DNA of 64,000 nucleotides, taken from the NCBI GenBank assembly GCA_024397955.1, contig CP073744.1:2825501-2889500 (forward strand), given 5' to 3'. Source of the DNA: a bacterium SCSIO 12696. Lineage in GTDB: Bacteria; Pseudomonadota; Gammaproteobacteria; Pseudomonadales; Porticoccaceae. Made by a program: the position numbers and the translations under genes. Of the stretch, positions 54,435 to 62,980 are shown in pieces; position 1 is the stretch's first letter, and every line of letters starts with the position of its first letter. Under the pieces are notes generated by a model. That model worked only from the letters and a program-made list of their open reading frames with translations, searched no databases and had not been told where the DNA came from.

Positions 54435-54706
54435 GTATCGCTGCTGCCTGGCTCGAAGGGCTTCTCGTCTAGTTCGCCTTGGTTGTTTTGCGTCAGTATG
54501 GAGACTTTTTGTTCGGCATCGCTCAATGCCTGTTGGCATTGGCGGGTGATTTGAATGCCTTTTTCAAAGGCTTTCAATGATTCCTCCAAAGACATGTCGC
54601 CACTTTCCATGTGGTTAACCAGAGCCTCCAGTTCGCTCAATTTTTGCTCAAAGTTAATGGATTTTTGTTTGCTGGATGATTTGCTGCTGGCCACGCTGAA
54701 TTCCAA
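54431..54706 (-). CDS. xseB: Exodeoxyribonuclease VII small subunit
   Basis: A 91-residue subunit with the family core FEQKLSELEALVNHMESGDM ... SLEESLKAFEKGIQITRQCQQ, forming two helices that wrap the large XseA subunit. It heads the xseB-ispA-dxs operon. The large-subunit gene is not in the window. Confidence 0.93.
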   Translation of the reverse strand: MEFSVASSKSSSKQKSINFEQKLSELEALVNHMESGDMSLEESLKAFEKGIQITRQCQQALSDAEQKVSILTQNNQGELDEKPFEPGSSDT

Positions 54707-54847
54707 AATGACGAAAGCCTGCCACCCTAGCGGAGCGCACTTAATGGGTCAATCGGTCAGTGCTTGAAACCCTGGATCTGTTGATCTCAGTAGGGGTAGG
54801 AAAAAGATTACATAAAAAACAGATTTTTACCGATAGTATCCAGAGCC

Positions 54848-54925
54848 ATGTATGGGCACACTGAGCGTGCTTTGGATGCATTTACCAAGGACGTACCCCC
54901 CACGGATGACATGGACGTATTGTAA
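54848..54925 (+). CDS. Possible 25-residue small ORF
   Basis: A short frame MYGHTERALDAFTKDVPPTD and onward is followed by a hairpin (AACTCC/GGAGTT, 54930-54947) and then a strong terminator. No clear ribosome site precedes it. The codons look plausible but the length gives little power; the unit could equally be a small RNA. A weak TAGTAT lies about ten bases upstream. Confidence 0.3.
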   Translation: MYGHTERALDAFTKDVPPTDDMDVL

Positions 54926-54960
54926 CGGTAACTCCACGGTTGGAGTTCTATACTGCTTTA

Positions 54961-54990
54961 AACCCCGGGTGTAACAACCCGGGGTTTTCT
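54961..54990 (+). terminator. Rho-independent terminator
   Basis: ACCCCGGGT, seven bases, ACCCGGGGT followed by TTTTCTTT. It ends an unannotated short transcript arising in 54790-54960. Confidence 0.85.
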
Positions 54991-55010
54991 TTATGTCGGC
55001 AGTCTTTATG

Positions 55011-55038
55011 TTGACAGCACTCCCGATGCAGGTATGCT
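55011..55038 (+). promoter_or_regulatory. Sigma-70 promoter ahead of the leader RNA
   Basis: A consensus TTGACA (55011-55016), 16 bases and TATGCT (55033-55038). Transcription should start near 55045, at the 5' base of a short hairpin. Confidence 0.75.
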
Positions 55039-55044
55039 TACAAC

Positions 55045-55229
55045 ATTGACTGGATACCAGTCATGGTTTGTTTTGTAGAGGAGGATGCACCTTCTACAGC
55101 GTCTATTGCGCACAACTCAGATGGCGTTGCCCATCTGCCAGTTATCGTCATCGGATGTGGTCGTCCGTTGCAAGCAGTCTCTTTCGCGCTTTTATAAAAC
55201 CCCGCCCGGATACCCTGGCGGGGTTTTTT
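55045..55229 (+). ncRNA. Predicted small RNA or attenuated leader upstream of the HNH gene
   Basis: A unit of about 185 nt bounded by a consensus promoter and a strong terminator. It begins with the hairpin GACTGG-ATA-CCAGTC (55048-55062), contains a GAGGAGG run at 55077-55084 and ends in a GC-rich hairpin with six T. It either makes an independent small RNA or regulates read-through into the HNH endonuclease gene 33 bases further on. It matches no RNA family I can name. Confidence 0.5.
55196..55229 (+). terminator. Rho-independent terminator or attenuator
   Basis: CCCCGCC (55200-55206) pairs with GGCGGGG (55217-55223), followed by six T. It stands between the promoter at 55011 and the HNH gene. 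Confidence 0.9.
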
Positions 55230-55261
55230 GTTGCCGTTCGTTTGTTTACAGGAGTGATATT

Positions 55262-55822
55262 GTGCAGCCGATGATCTTACGTTTGAACCTCGCTGGGCAG
55301 CCCATTGAATGGCTTGGCTGGCAGGACGCAGTTTGTATGTATTCTCGTGAGCTGGTGCTGTGGACCATGGGGGATACCGTACAGCGAGTACGCGGTGGAT
55401 TTTCTCGTTTTACCGGTGAACGTACGATAGTAGAGCTGCCCAGTATCATGGCCTGTGGTGGTGAGCGTATGGCCCAACCACGAAAGTGCTATCCGCTAAG
55501 CAATCAGGCGCTGTTCGTGCGCGACTCTTATCTGTGTATGTATTGTGGGCGAGACTTTTCAGCCAATGAGTTGACCCGGGATCATATTCGCCCCACCTCC
55601 CGTGGTGGTGAAGATTGCTGGAACAACGTGGTGGCGGCATGTCGGCGCTGCAACCAACACAAAGCGGACTATTTGCTGGAAGAGATTGGCATGGAATTAA
55701 TCGCGTTGCCCTATAGCCCCAATAACGCCGAGTACCTTGCGTTGATTAACAGCCGGCGAATCTTGGGCGATCAAATGGAGTTTTTACGGGGTCAATTTTC
55801 TAAAAATGCTCGGTGGTTATAA
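55262..55822 (+). CDS. HNH endonuclease
   Basis: A 186-residue protein starting at a GTG (CAGGAG eight bases ahead); a longer frame from 55085 would run through the terminator hairpin and is unlikely. The C-terminal half is an HNH nuclease with a zinc site: CMYCGRDF, TRDHIRPTSRGG, NNVVAACRRCNQHKAD. The N-terminal 90 residues (MILRLNLAGQPIEWLGWQDA) are conserved in this stand-alone HNH group of housekeeping-like proteins with unknown duty. No intron, phage or toxin partner is seen nearby. Confidence 0.9.
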   Translation: MQPMILRLNLAGQPIEWLGWQDAVCMYSRELVLWTMGDTVQRVRGGFSRFTGERTIVELPSIMACGGERMAQPRKCYPLSNQALFVRDSYLCMYCGRDFSANELTRDHIRPTSRGGEDCWNNVVAACRRCNQHKADYLLEEIGMELIALPYSPNNAEYLALINSRRILGDQMEFLRGQFSKNARWL

Positions 55823-55929
55823 AGCTGCGGGCCGCGCGCTTCGGGCTGCGAGCAGATCGAGCGTACTTGTCATTCTGAGTGGCTCAGCGACGTGAGTATC
55901 TGGTAGCTCGTTCAGGACTCAAAAAGATT

Positions 55930-56021
55930 GTCATCCCCGCGCAGGCGGGGAACCATGTTTAGTCTGGCACTAAAGTTCGCAAATACCGAAGTATGTGGAT
56001 TCCCGCTTTCGCGGGAATGAC
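55930..56021. repeat. Pair of REP-like palindromes
   Basis: GTCATCCCCGCGCAGGCGGGG (split landmark at 55930-55951) and GGATTCCCGC, TTTC, GCGGGAATGAC at 55997-56021 are inverted relative to each other, as in paired REP units. They occupy the gap between convergent genes; the rest of 55823-56087 shows nothing more. Confidence 0.65.
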
Positions 56022-56087
56022 GACAACGGGAGTTTTACCTAACTGTGGCACAATGTGCTCGCAGCCCGTAGCTAGTAGCCCGCAGCG

Positions 56088-56390
56088 TTAGTTTTCAAAT
56101 TCATAACACCGCTCAACCTTCACCACTTCTACCTTATATTTCTGGTACCACTGCTCCCGCCCCAGCCGTTGTGCATCCAGGTGTTCACTGTTCGCCTTCC
56201 AGGCTTTGATGGCAGCCAATGACTCCCAGTAGGAAACCGTAATTTCGGTATCGCCTTCAAAGGCACTGCTGATGCCGATAAAACCCGGTTGCTGCTCTGC
56301 CAAATGGCGCATGCGCTGGGCCGTTTGGCTGTAACTATCGCCCTTGCCTTGGGGGGTGGGTGTGGCCGTGAATATAACTGCGTAGGTCAT
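56088..56390 (-). CDS. Antibiotic-biosynthesis-monooxygenase (ABM) fold protein
   Basis: A 100-residue dimeric alpha+beta barrel type protein: YAVIFTATPT, RMRHLAEQQPGFIG, EITVSYWESLAAIKAWK match the ABM pattern. Members are small monooxygenases or haem-degrading or quinone-oxidising enzymes; the function here is unknown. Its ATG overlaps the transporter stop by four bases. Confidence 0.85.
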   Translation of the reverse strand: MTYAVIFTATPTPQGKGDSYSQTAQRMRHLAEQQPGFIGISSAFEGDTEITVSYWESLAAIKAWKANSEHLDAQRLGREQWYQKYKVEVVKVERCYEFEN

Positions 56391-57739
56391 GCTCGCAGGC
56401 TCTGGATAAAGGTGATGGCTATCAGTGTTGGGCAGAAGTAGCGAACGTACGCCGGCCACACCTTCCAAAACAGAGTTTGTTCTGCATTGGGCAGCCCCTG
56501 ACGAATCTCCTCAAGTATTTTATGGCGATGCATGACCCAACCTGCAAATAAGCAGATGGCGATTCCCAGTAATGGTTGGCTGTAACGGGTGGTTAAGTGC
56601 ACAACAAATAGGAACAGGGATTCAAAATTGAGGATAATCAATGTGCTTATGGCGAGGATGATCAGACCAATAATCCAGGTGGCAGTGCGGCGTTTCATGC
56701 TGTGAGCTTCTACGGCGTAGGAAACCGGTACTTCAAGCATGGAAATCGACGACGTTAACGCAGCAATCGACATCAACGTAAAAAATGCGAATGCCACAAA
56801 CAGGCCAGCACTTCCCATGGTTTTAAACAGCGCTGGCAGGGTTTGAAAAATCAGCGTGTCCTCCGAAATCAGTGCGCCTGCCTCTGAGTAGATTTGCACA
56901 CCATTGTGCTGAGCCACAAACATGGCGGGTAAAATCAACAGTCCAGCAAAAAAAGCGATACTGATATCTACCCCGGTGACAATAGCGCCGAGTTTGGGCA
57001 AATTCTCTTGTTTGCTGATGTAGGAACCATAGATCAGCATGGTGCCAACCCCCAGCGACAGCGAAAAGAACGCCTGCCCCAGTGCGCTGATCATTAATTG
57101 CGGGTCGGTAATGCGGGCAAAGTCGGGTACCAGGTAGTGTTTGAGGCCATCGATAGCGCCGTCTTGAAACAGCACATAAACGATGAGCAGCATCAAGATG
57201 ATCAACAGCGACGGCATCAGCCGGCTGGACCACTTCTCAATGCCATTTTCCACCCCGGCGCTGATTACCCAGATGGTCAGCAGCGAAAACAGTCCGGCGA
57301 ACAGCAGGTTTCGGGTTGTACCAAAGTCCGTCAACCAGCCCGCTAATTCCGCGAAGCCCATTGCGGTGGCAACTGGCTCAATGGTGTGTGAGATCATCCA
57401 GCCAGCGACAATGCTGTAAAAACTGAGAATCAGGCTGGCAACGATCAGTCCGCAGAACCCGGTGAGTTGGCCAAAGCGGCTTATCAGGCGGCTGGTAGCC
57501 ACTTTCTGCAGCGCGCTAACCATATTGGATTTGGTGTGGCGGCCGATCACCAGCTCCGCCATCAATGCCGGATAAGCCAGGCAGAACGCCAACACTAAAT
57601 ACATGAGCAGGAAGGCACCACCGCCGTTGCTGGCAGTATTGGTTGGGAAACCCCACACATTGCCCAGCCCCACCGCTGAACCGGCCGCAGCCATAATAAA
57701 GCCAAAGCGTGATGAAAACTGGCCGCGAGTACTGCCCAT
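56387..57739 (-). CDS. Sodium-dependent transporter (NSS/SNF family)
   Basis: A 450-residue symporter with about 11 hydrophobic segments. The first helix carries the sodium-site motif AAAGSAVGLGNVWGFPTNTASNGGGAFLL (landmark, residues 17-44) typical of neurotransmitter:sodium symporter relatives such as LeuT. The substrate is likely an amino acid. It is co-transcribed with the ABM gene. Confidence 0.92.
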   Translation of the reverse strand: MGSTRGQFSSRFGFIMAAAGSAVGLGNVWGFPTNTASNGGGAFLLMYLVLAFCLAYPALMAELVIGRHTKSNMVSALQKVATSRLISRFGQLTGFCGLIVASLILSFYSIVAGWMISHTIEPVATAMGFAELAGWLTDFGTTRNLLFAGLFSLLTIWVISAGVENGIEKWSSRLMPSLLIILMLLIVYVLFQDGAIDGLKHYLVPDFARITDPQLMISALGQAFFSLSLGVGTMLIYGSYISKQENLPKLGAIVTGVDISIAFFAGLLILPAMFVAQHNGVQIYSEAGALISEDTLIFQTLPALFKTMGSAGLFVAFAFFTLMSIAALTSSISMLEVPVSYAVEAHSMKRRTATWIIGLIILAISTLIILNFESLFLFVVHLTTRYSQPLLGIAICLFAGWVMHRHKILEEIRQGLPNAEQTLFWKVWPAYVRYFCPTLIAITFIQSLRA

Positions 57740-57913
57740 GGTCTACCCTCATAGTTATAGTTTTGGCCTATGATAACGGCACTAAACCCACTGCCACAAT
57801 TGAAAACGACTTTCAATCACATGGCACATTAAGGTAAAAAGAACACTGGTACGTCCATTTGGTCGACCGCCAGCAAAATAATGACCAATAACTAACCGAT
57901 AAAAGAGTCTCCC

Positions 57914-59566
57914 ATGAAAGCATCTGACCTGTTTGTAAAATGTCTGGAAGAAGAGGGTATCGAATACATTTTTGGTGTTCCCGGTGAGGAAAACGCCGAC
58001 TTTATGATGTCCCTGGAAAAGAGCGACCAGATTCGCTTTATTCTGACCCGCCACGAACAGGGTGCGGCTTTTATGGCAGAAATTTACGGGCGACTTACCG
58101 GTGACCCGGCAGGTTGTTTGGGCACACTGGGTCCGGGGGCTACTAACCTGATTACCGGCGTCGCCGATTCCAATATGGACCGCGCGCCCATGTTAGTGCT
58201 GACAGGGCAGGGCGCATCGACCCGCCTGCACAAAGAATCCCACCAGGTGATGGACGTGGTCGGCATGTTTGAGCCAGTGACCAAGTGGGCCACGCAGGTG
58301 ATTCACGCCGACAGTATTCCCGAGATTACCCGTAAGGCAGTGCGCCTGGCGCGTACCGAGAAGCCAGGTGCTGTGCACGTGGAACTGCCGGAAGATATTG
58401 CCAAGTGGGAGACTGACAAAAAGCCCCTGGCGGTGAAGAAGTTCCGCCGTTCAGTACCGGATGACAAAGCCGTCGACCGCGCCTTTGAAAAAATCAAAAA
58501 CGCCAAACGCCCATTGATCGTTGCTGGTAACGGCTGTATCCGCCGCCGCGCCAGCAAGCAGCTGCGCATGCTCTGCGAAAAAACCGGTATCGGTGTGGTC
58601 AGCACGTTTATGGCCAAGGGCTGTGTGGACATGGACGAGGACTACTGCCTGTACACCATTGGCCTCGGTGCCAAGGATTTTGTCTCCTGTGCGGTGGATG
58701 CAGCCGATCTGGTGATTACCATTGGTTACGATATGGTGGAATACCACCCCAGCCTGTGGAACCCGGAAGGCAATAAAGAAATCGTGCATATCGACTTCCT
58801 GCCTGCGGAAATTGATGAAAACTACCACCCGGAAGTGGAAGTGGTCGGCGACCTGGCCCACGCTTTGTGGATGCTCAATGAACGTGTCGATGCCGCCGGT
58901 GGCCTGGAGTACGACCTCAGCCAGCAAAAAGCCGTGCGCCGGGATATGTGGGCTGAGTTTACTGCCCACAAAGACGACGATACCGAAAATTCAATTCGCC
59001 CACAGAAGGTTTTGTGGGATTGCCGCCAGGTGATGGGGCCGAATGACATTCTGCTTTCCGACGTGGGTGCCCACAAAATGTGGATTGCCCGTCACTACCA
59101 ATGTCACGAACCCAATACCTGCCTGATTCCCAACGGCTTCTGCTCCATGGGCTTTGCGCTACCTGGTGCCATTGCCGCTTCATTGGTGCACCCTGACAAA
59201 CGCATTCTGGCGATCTCTGGGGATGCCGGTTTTATGATGAATGTGCAGGAGATGGAAACCGCTCGCCGCCTCAACAGCAACTTGGTGGCCATGGTTTGGG
59301 AAGACAACGCTTACGGCCTTATCGCCTGGAAGCAGGACAACGAATTTGGCAAACACACTGAGCTGGATTTTGGCAACCCGGACTGGATTCAACTGGCCAA
59401 TGCGTTTGGCTGGCACGGCCATTTTGTGTCCAACAGTCGCGATTTACAAAGCTCACTGGAGGCTGCTTTTAACGAGTCTGGCCCGAGCCTGGTGGTTGTT
59501 CCCATCGATTACCGTGAAAACAACATTCTGACTGAGCGTTTGGGGCAGGTGACCTGCTCTATTTAA
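57914..59566 (+). CDS. Acetolactate-synthase-like thiamine-diphosphate enzyme
   Basis: A 550-residue TPP enzyme with the layout of acetohydroxyacid synthase large subunits: Rossmann-type PYR domain with the catalytic glutamate E48 (TRHEQGAAFMAE), the central domain, and the PP domain with GDAGFMMNVQEMETARR. No small regulatory subunit follows, so a catabolic (AlsS-like) or other alpha-keto-acid role is likely. An aldehyde dehydrogenase lies 118 bases downstream, and the pair seems to be conserved together in related bacteria. Confidence 0.85.
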   Translation: MKASDLFVKCLEEEGIEYIFGVPGEENADFMMSLEKSDQIRFILTRHEQGAAFMAEIYGRLTGDPAGCLGTLGPGATNLITGVADSNMDRAPMLVLTGQGASTRLHKESHQVMDVVGMFEPVTKWATQVIHADSIPEITRKAVRLARTEKPGAVHVELPEDIAKWETDKKPLAVKKFRRSVPDDKAVDRAFEKIKNAKRPLIVAGNGCIRRRASKQLRMLCEKTGIGVVSTFMAKGCVDMDEDYCLYTIGLGAKDFVSCAVDAADLVITIGYDMVEYHPSLWNPEGNKEIVHIDFLPAEIDENYHPEVEVVGDLAHALWMLNERVDAAGGLEYDLSQQKAVRRDMWAEFTAHKDDDTENSIRPQKVLWDCRQVMGPNDILLSDVGAHKMWIARHYQCHEPNTCLIPNGFCSMGFALPGAIAASLVHPDKRILAISGDAGFMMNVQEMETARRLNSNLVAMVWEDNAYGLIAWKQDNEFGKHTELDFGNPDWIQLANAFGWHGHFVSNSRDLQSSLEAAFNESGPSLVVVPIDYRENNILTERLGQVTCSI

Positions 59567-59684
59567 TCGCCATCAATATGTCGTCATTCTCGCTGTTGCG
59601 GGAGTGGCGACGGCTGCGTTCAGGATGACCGCTTGAACTCATTGGGGGCAATTGGGATTCCCCACAACTGTACTGCTGAATACT

Positions 59685-61112
59685 ATGGCCACTCATTACC
59701 CACTGATGATTCCCGGTACCTCAGAAACCGCTGAACCGGAAGCGGTTTTCTCTCCCTACACCGGTGAGCAAATTGCAACGGTTGCTCGCGCCGACGAACA
59801 GCAAGTGGAACTTGCCCTCAATACCGCCCATGAATTGTTTCGCGACCGCGACCAGTGGCTGCCGTTACAGCAGCGCGTGGAAATACTGGAAGCCACCGCG
59901 GTACTGATGGCTGAGCATTTTGATGAGCTAGCCAACGGCGCTGCCCAGGAAGGTGGCAAGCCGCTGCTGGATTCCCGAGTGGAAGTGCAGAGGGCCATTG
60001 ATGGGGTGAAGCTTTGTGTTGAGCACATCGCCCAACATGCAGGCGGTGTGGTGCCTATGCCTCTGGCTGACCGCATGGCATTTACTCAGAAGGAGCCTAT
60101 CGGGGTAGTGGTTGCGGTAAGTGCCTTCAACCACCCATTGAATCTGATCGTTCACCAAGTGGGCCCGGCGATTGCTGCGGGTTGCCCAGTGATTGTCAAA
60201 CCGGCACACGATACGCCGATTTCCTGTGTACGCTTTGTCGAGTTATTGCATCGAGCCGGCTTGCCGCCGCAATGGTGCCAAGTGGTGATGCCCACCACAC
60301 TGGAATTGGCTACGGCCTTGGTCAGTGATAAGCGGGTTGGTTTTTTCTCCTTTATTGGCAGCTCCAGAGTGGGTTGGATGTTGCGCAGTAAACTGGCGCC
60401 GGGCACCCGTTGTGCTCTGGAACACGGCGGTGCCGCTCCGGTTATCGTAGACGCCAGCGCGGATTTGGGTAAATTGATTCCGTCGCTGCTGAAAGGGGGC
60501 TTTTACCACGCCGGCCAGGTGTGCGTGTCGGTACAGCGGGTGTATGTGCCCAATGCCCTGTTGCAAAAGGTCGCTGAACAGTTGGCCAAAGGGGCTTCCA
60601 AGCTGGCAGTGGGTGACCCACTGGATGATGCCACTGAAGTGGGGCCGTTGATTCGCGCTGCGGAAGTGGAACGTGTGCACCAGTGGGTTCAAGAAGCCCA
60701 GCAGCAGGGAGCGCGTTTAAAAGCCGGTGGCAAAATATTGGGCAATAACTGCTACGCGCCCACCGTGTTGGTGAACCCGCCCGACGATGCCCAGGTGAGC
60801 ACGCAGGAAGTGTTCGGCCCAGTGGTTTGCCTGTACGGCTACAACAAACTGGATGAGGCTATTCGTCGAGCCAACAGCCTGGATGTGGCCTTCCAGGCTG
60901 CGGTATTCAGCCAGGACATCGACCGCGCCATGACCATTTGCTATTGGTTGGATGCGTCTGCAGTGATGATTAACGAACATACTGCCTTTCGTCACGATGG
61001 CATGCCGTTCGCGGGCCTGCGGCACTCAGGGCTTGGCGTCGGTGGCATAGGCCACACCATTGACGAAATGCAGATCGACAAAATGACGGTGATACGCGTC
61101 ACATCACACTGA
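59685..61112 (+). CDS. NAD(P)-dependent aldehyde dehydrogenase
   Basis: A 475-residue aldehyde dehydrogenase. The cofactor site (VSAFNHPLNL, FIGSSRVGWML), the glutamate in LEHGGAAP and the catalytic cysteine in HAGQVCVSVQRVYV are visible; the last is in the family's typical FxxAGQxC context. The start at 59685 is chosen by homology; a TTG at 59652 gives 11 more residues. It probably works with the acetolactate-synthase-like enzyme, oxidising an aldehyde made or released by it, but the pathway is not clear. Confidence 0.88.
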   Translation: MATHYPLMIPGTSETAEPEAVFSPYTGEQIATVARADEQQVELALNTAHELFRDRDQWLPLQQRVEILEATAVLMAEHFDELANGAAQEGGKPLLDSRVEVQRAIDGVKLCVEHIAQHAGGVVPMPLADRMAFTQKEPIGVVVAVSAFNHPLNLIVHQVGPAIAAGCPVIVKPAHDTPISCVRFVELLHRAGLPPQWCQVVMPTTLELATALVSDKRVGFFSFIGSSRVGWMLRSKLAPGTRCALEHGGAAPVIVDASADLGKLIPSLLKGGFYHAGQVCVSVQRVYVPNALLQKVAEQLAKGASKLAVGDPLDDATEVGPLIRAAEVERVHQWVQEAQQQGARLKAGGKILGNNCYAPTVLVNPPDDAQVSTQEVFGPVVCLYGYNKLDEAIRRANSLDVAFQAAVFSQDIDRAMTICYWLDASAVMINEHTAFRHDGMPFAGLRHSGLGVGGIGHTIDEMQIDKMTVIRVTSH

Positions 61113-61162
61113 TTTTTCCGGTTTGCTGTCGTAGTCCGTTGCTTTATGGCTGTGCTAATCTA

Positions 61163-61428
61163 GGGCCTGTTAACACTAATTGAATCGCCACTGTTGTGAC
61201 TAAAAAAGCGCCAATCAAGGCGCGAGTCGTGTGGTTTGGTCACTCCAAATGAGCGACGAGCAACACCGAGTGACGCTTTTTTAGCCGCAACCCGAAGGGC
61301 TGGGGCCATTTTTCCGCCCAGCTGTGTTATCAGTCGCTTATGTAGAATGACTACACGGCACTCTTTCTGCCTTGCTGGGCAAAAAAATGGCTCCCAGCAG
61401 TGATGATTCAATTAGTGTTAACAGGCCC
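61163..61428. mobile_element. MITE-like element, copy 2 (266 bp, inverted)
   Basis: A reverse-oriented relative of the 19893-20173 element, with perfect 24-bp terminal repeats beginning GGGCCTGTTAACAC and flanking TA. Both ends carry A at position 10 where both ends of copy 1 carry C. It ends 40 bases before the HDOD gene, filling the gap 61113-61468 together with no other gene; its reverse frame of 83 codons resembles the one in copy 1 but is probably not a gene. Confidence 0.8.
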
Positions 61429-61468
61429 TAACACCATAATAATTAACAACAACGGACTGCCGCTCACC

Positions 61469-62293
61469 ATGACTATCGACGAAATCTTTAAACGGGTTCA
61501 ACAACTGCCTCCCGGGCTTCCGCAAATTGCCCAGGAAATTCTACTGGCGTTTGAAAGTAACGCGGATGTAGATCTCAAGGTGATTGCCGACAAAATATCC
61601 CAAGATCAGGTTATTGCTGCCAAGGTACTGCGCTTGGCCAACTCCGCTTATTTTGGTGGGGCTCGCAATGTGGCCACTCTCGATCAGGCCGTGGTATTGC
61701 TGGGCATGTCGGCACTGCGTACCTTAGTGGTGGCTTCCAGTGCCACGGGTCTGTTCCCGGATATGCCAGGTTTCAACAAAGAAGCCTTTTGGAAACACAG
61801 CTTCCAGGTCGCCAGTCTGAGTCAGAAGCTGGCAAAAGTAGCTGGTCTGGATGCCAACGTGGCGTTTATGTGCGGCATGCTGCACCGCATTGGTGACCTG
61901 CTGATCCGGATGGCCAATCCGTCTTTGAGCGCGGATATCGACAGTTACGAAGAAATGGGTGCCTGCCGCGCCGAAAGCCAGAAAAATCTGATGGGCCTCG
62001 ATTACGCCGAAGTGGGTGAAGCCCTGGCGCAGCGCTGGGACTTTCCAGAAGTGATTCAACAGGCCATCGCCCACCAACTGGAGCCACAGGCTTACGAAGG
62101 CGACGAAAATTACGCTGCATTACTGGCGGTTGCCGACCACTTATTGTGTTCAGCAACCAAAGAACTGGATGAAAATGACGAAGAGTACTACCCCGAGGTA
62201 GCAGCCAATCTGCTGGCGTTGTCGCGGGATAAAGTGCTGGATCGGTTGGAAGAAGTGATGGAGGCTAGTGGGGAAGAGCTGGCGGTGGTTTGA
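61469..62293 (+). CDS. HDOD-domain signalling protein
   Basis: A 274-residue HDOD protein (LPPGLPQIAQEILLAFESN at the start, then AAKVLRLANSAYFGG and LHRIGDLLIRMANP). HDOD proteins of this kind are regulatory and often catalytically inactive HD relatives, linked to signalling or stress. It starts at 61469; the longer frame includes part of the MITE. Its stop overlaps the ATG of the methyltransferase gene. The MITE inserted upstream may have changed its promoter. Confidence 0.85.
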   Translation: MTIDEIFKRVQQLPPGLPQIAQEILLAFESNADVDLKVIADKISQDQVIAAKVLRLANSAYFGGARNVATLDQAVVLLGMSALRTLVVASSATGLFPDMPGFNKEAFWKHSFQVASLSQKLAKVAGLDANVAFMCGMLHRIGDLLIRMANPSLSADIDSYEEMGACRAESQKNLMGLDYAEVGEALAQRWDFPEVIQQAIAHQLEPQAYEGDENYAALLAVADHLLCSATKELDENDEEYYPEVAANLLALSRDKVLDRLEEVMEASGEELAVV

Positions 62294-62913
62294 TGGGTGT
62301 TCAAAAAAACAAAAGCACTGTACGCGAGCGGGCTGATGAGATAAAAGATTTTCGTTGCAAGAACCTAATTGCAGTAATAGAAAATCCGATGGATATCAAA
62401 AATATCGGTACGGTGATAAGAAATGTCAATGCATTGGGTGCTGAGAAAACCTATATCATCGACTCTCGAAAATCTTTGCCGGATGATTGGCAGGAAATGA
62501 GAGATAAAAAATCTTTGTCTAAAACCTCTGTGTCTGCGATTAAATGGAGTTTCGTTAAGAGATTTGATAGTACTGAAGAATGCTTGGCCCATTTAGAAAA
62601 AAATCGATTTTCTTCGATTGTCACGTCTCCACATATCAAGGGCAAAGATAATGTTGTTTTACATGAAGGAGACTACACAGCTTATACAAAATTAGCCGTA
62701 TGGTTTGGCAATGAGGCAAGAGGTGTCAGTGATATCGCTGTTGAAAAGAGTGATATGTGTGTACAAATTCCGATGTATGGAATTATTGAAAGCCTTAACT
62801 TAGGGACAACATCAGGAATTGTTTTGTACGAAGTTACCAAACAACGGCGTGAGTATCAGAAGCGCTTTAAGCGAGCTAAACAAAAGCGGCCGATACCCGA
62901 AATAGACAATTAG
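62293..62913 (+). CDS. TrmH/SpoU family RNA methyltransferase
   Basis: A 206-residue SPOUT methyltransferase. Motif 1 (ENPMDIKNIGTVIRNVNALG), motif 2 (WFGNEARGVSD) and motif 3 (IPMYGIIESLNLGTTSGIVLYE, landmark) are present, and the C-terminal tail is basic (RRREYQKRFKRAKQKRP). It should 2'-O-methylate a tRNA or rRNA ribose. It is AT-richer than the HDOD gene to which it is joined by a stop/start overlap, so it may have been acquired. Confidence 0.9.
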   Translation: MGVQKNKSTVRERADEIKDFRCKNLIAVIENPMDIKNIGTVIRNVNALGAEKTYIIDSRKSLPDDWQEMRDKKSLSKTSVSAIKWSFVKRFDSTEECLAHLEKNRFSSIVTSPHIKGKDNVVLHEGDYTAYTKLAVWFGNEARGVSDIAVEKSDMCVQIPMYGIIESLNLGTTSGIVLYEVTKQRREYQKRFKRAKQKRPIPEIDN

Positions 62914-62980
62914 TGCTTTTTCTTTGAATAGATAATAAGCTGCCGCGTCGCGGTGTTCCCCACAATAACAAAGCGGGAAA

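Noticed and set aside
55085..55261. Upstream extension of the HNH protein to the ATG at 55085
   Set aside because: The extension would translate through the terminator hairpin, has no homology-like features, its ribosome site directly touches the ATG, and a well-spaced GTG start exists at 55262.
61160..61411. 83-codon frame inside MITE copy 2 (similar frame in copy 1 at 19910-20125)
   Set aside because: The frames resemble each other only because the repeats do; copy 1 stops earlier, no ribosome site is clear, and the DNA is explained by terminal and inner inverted repeats.
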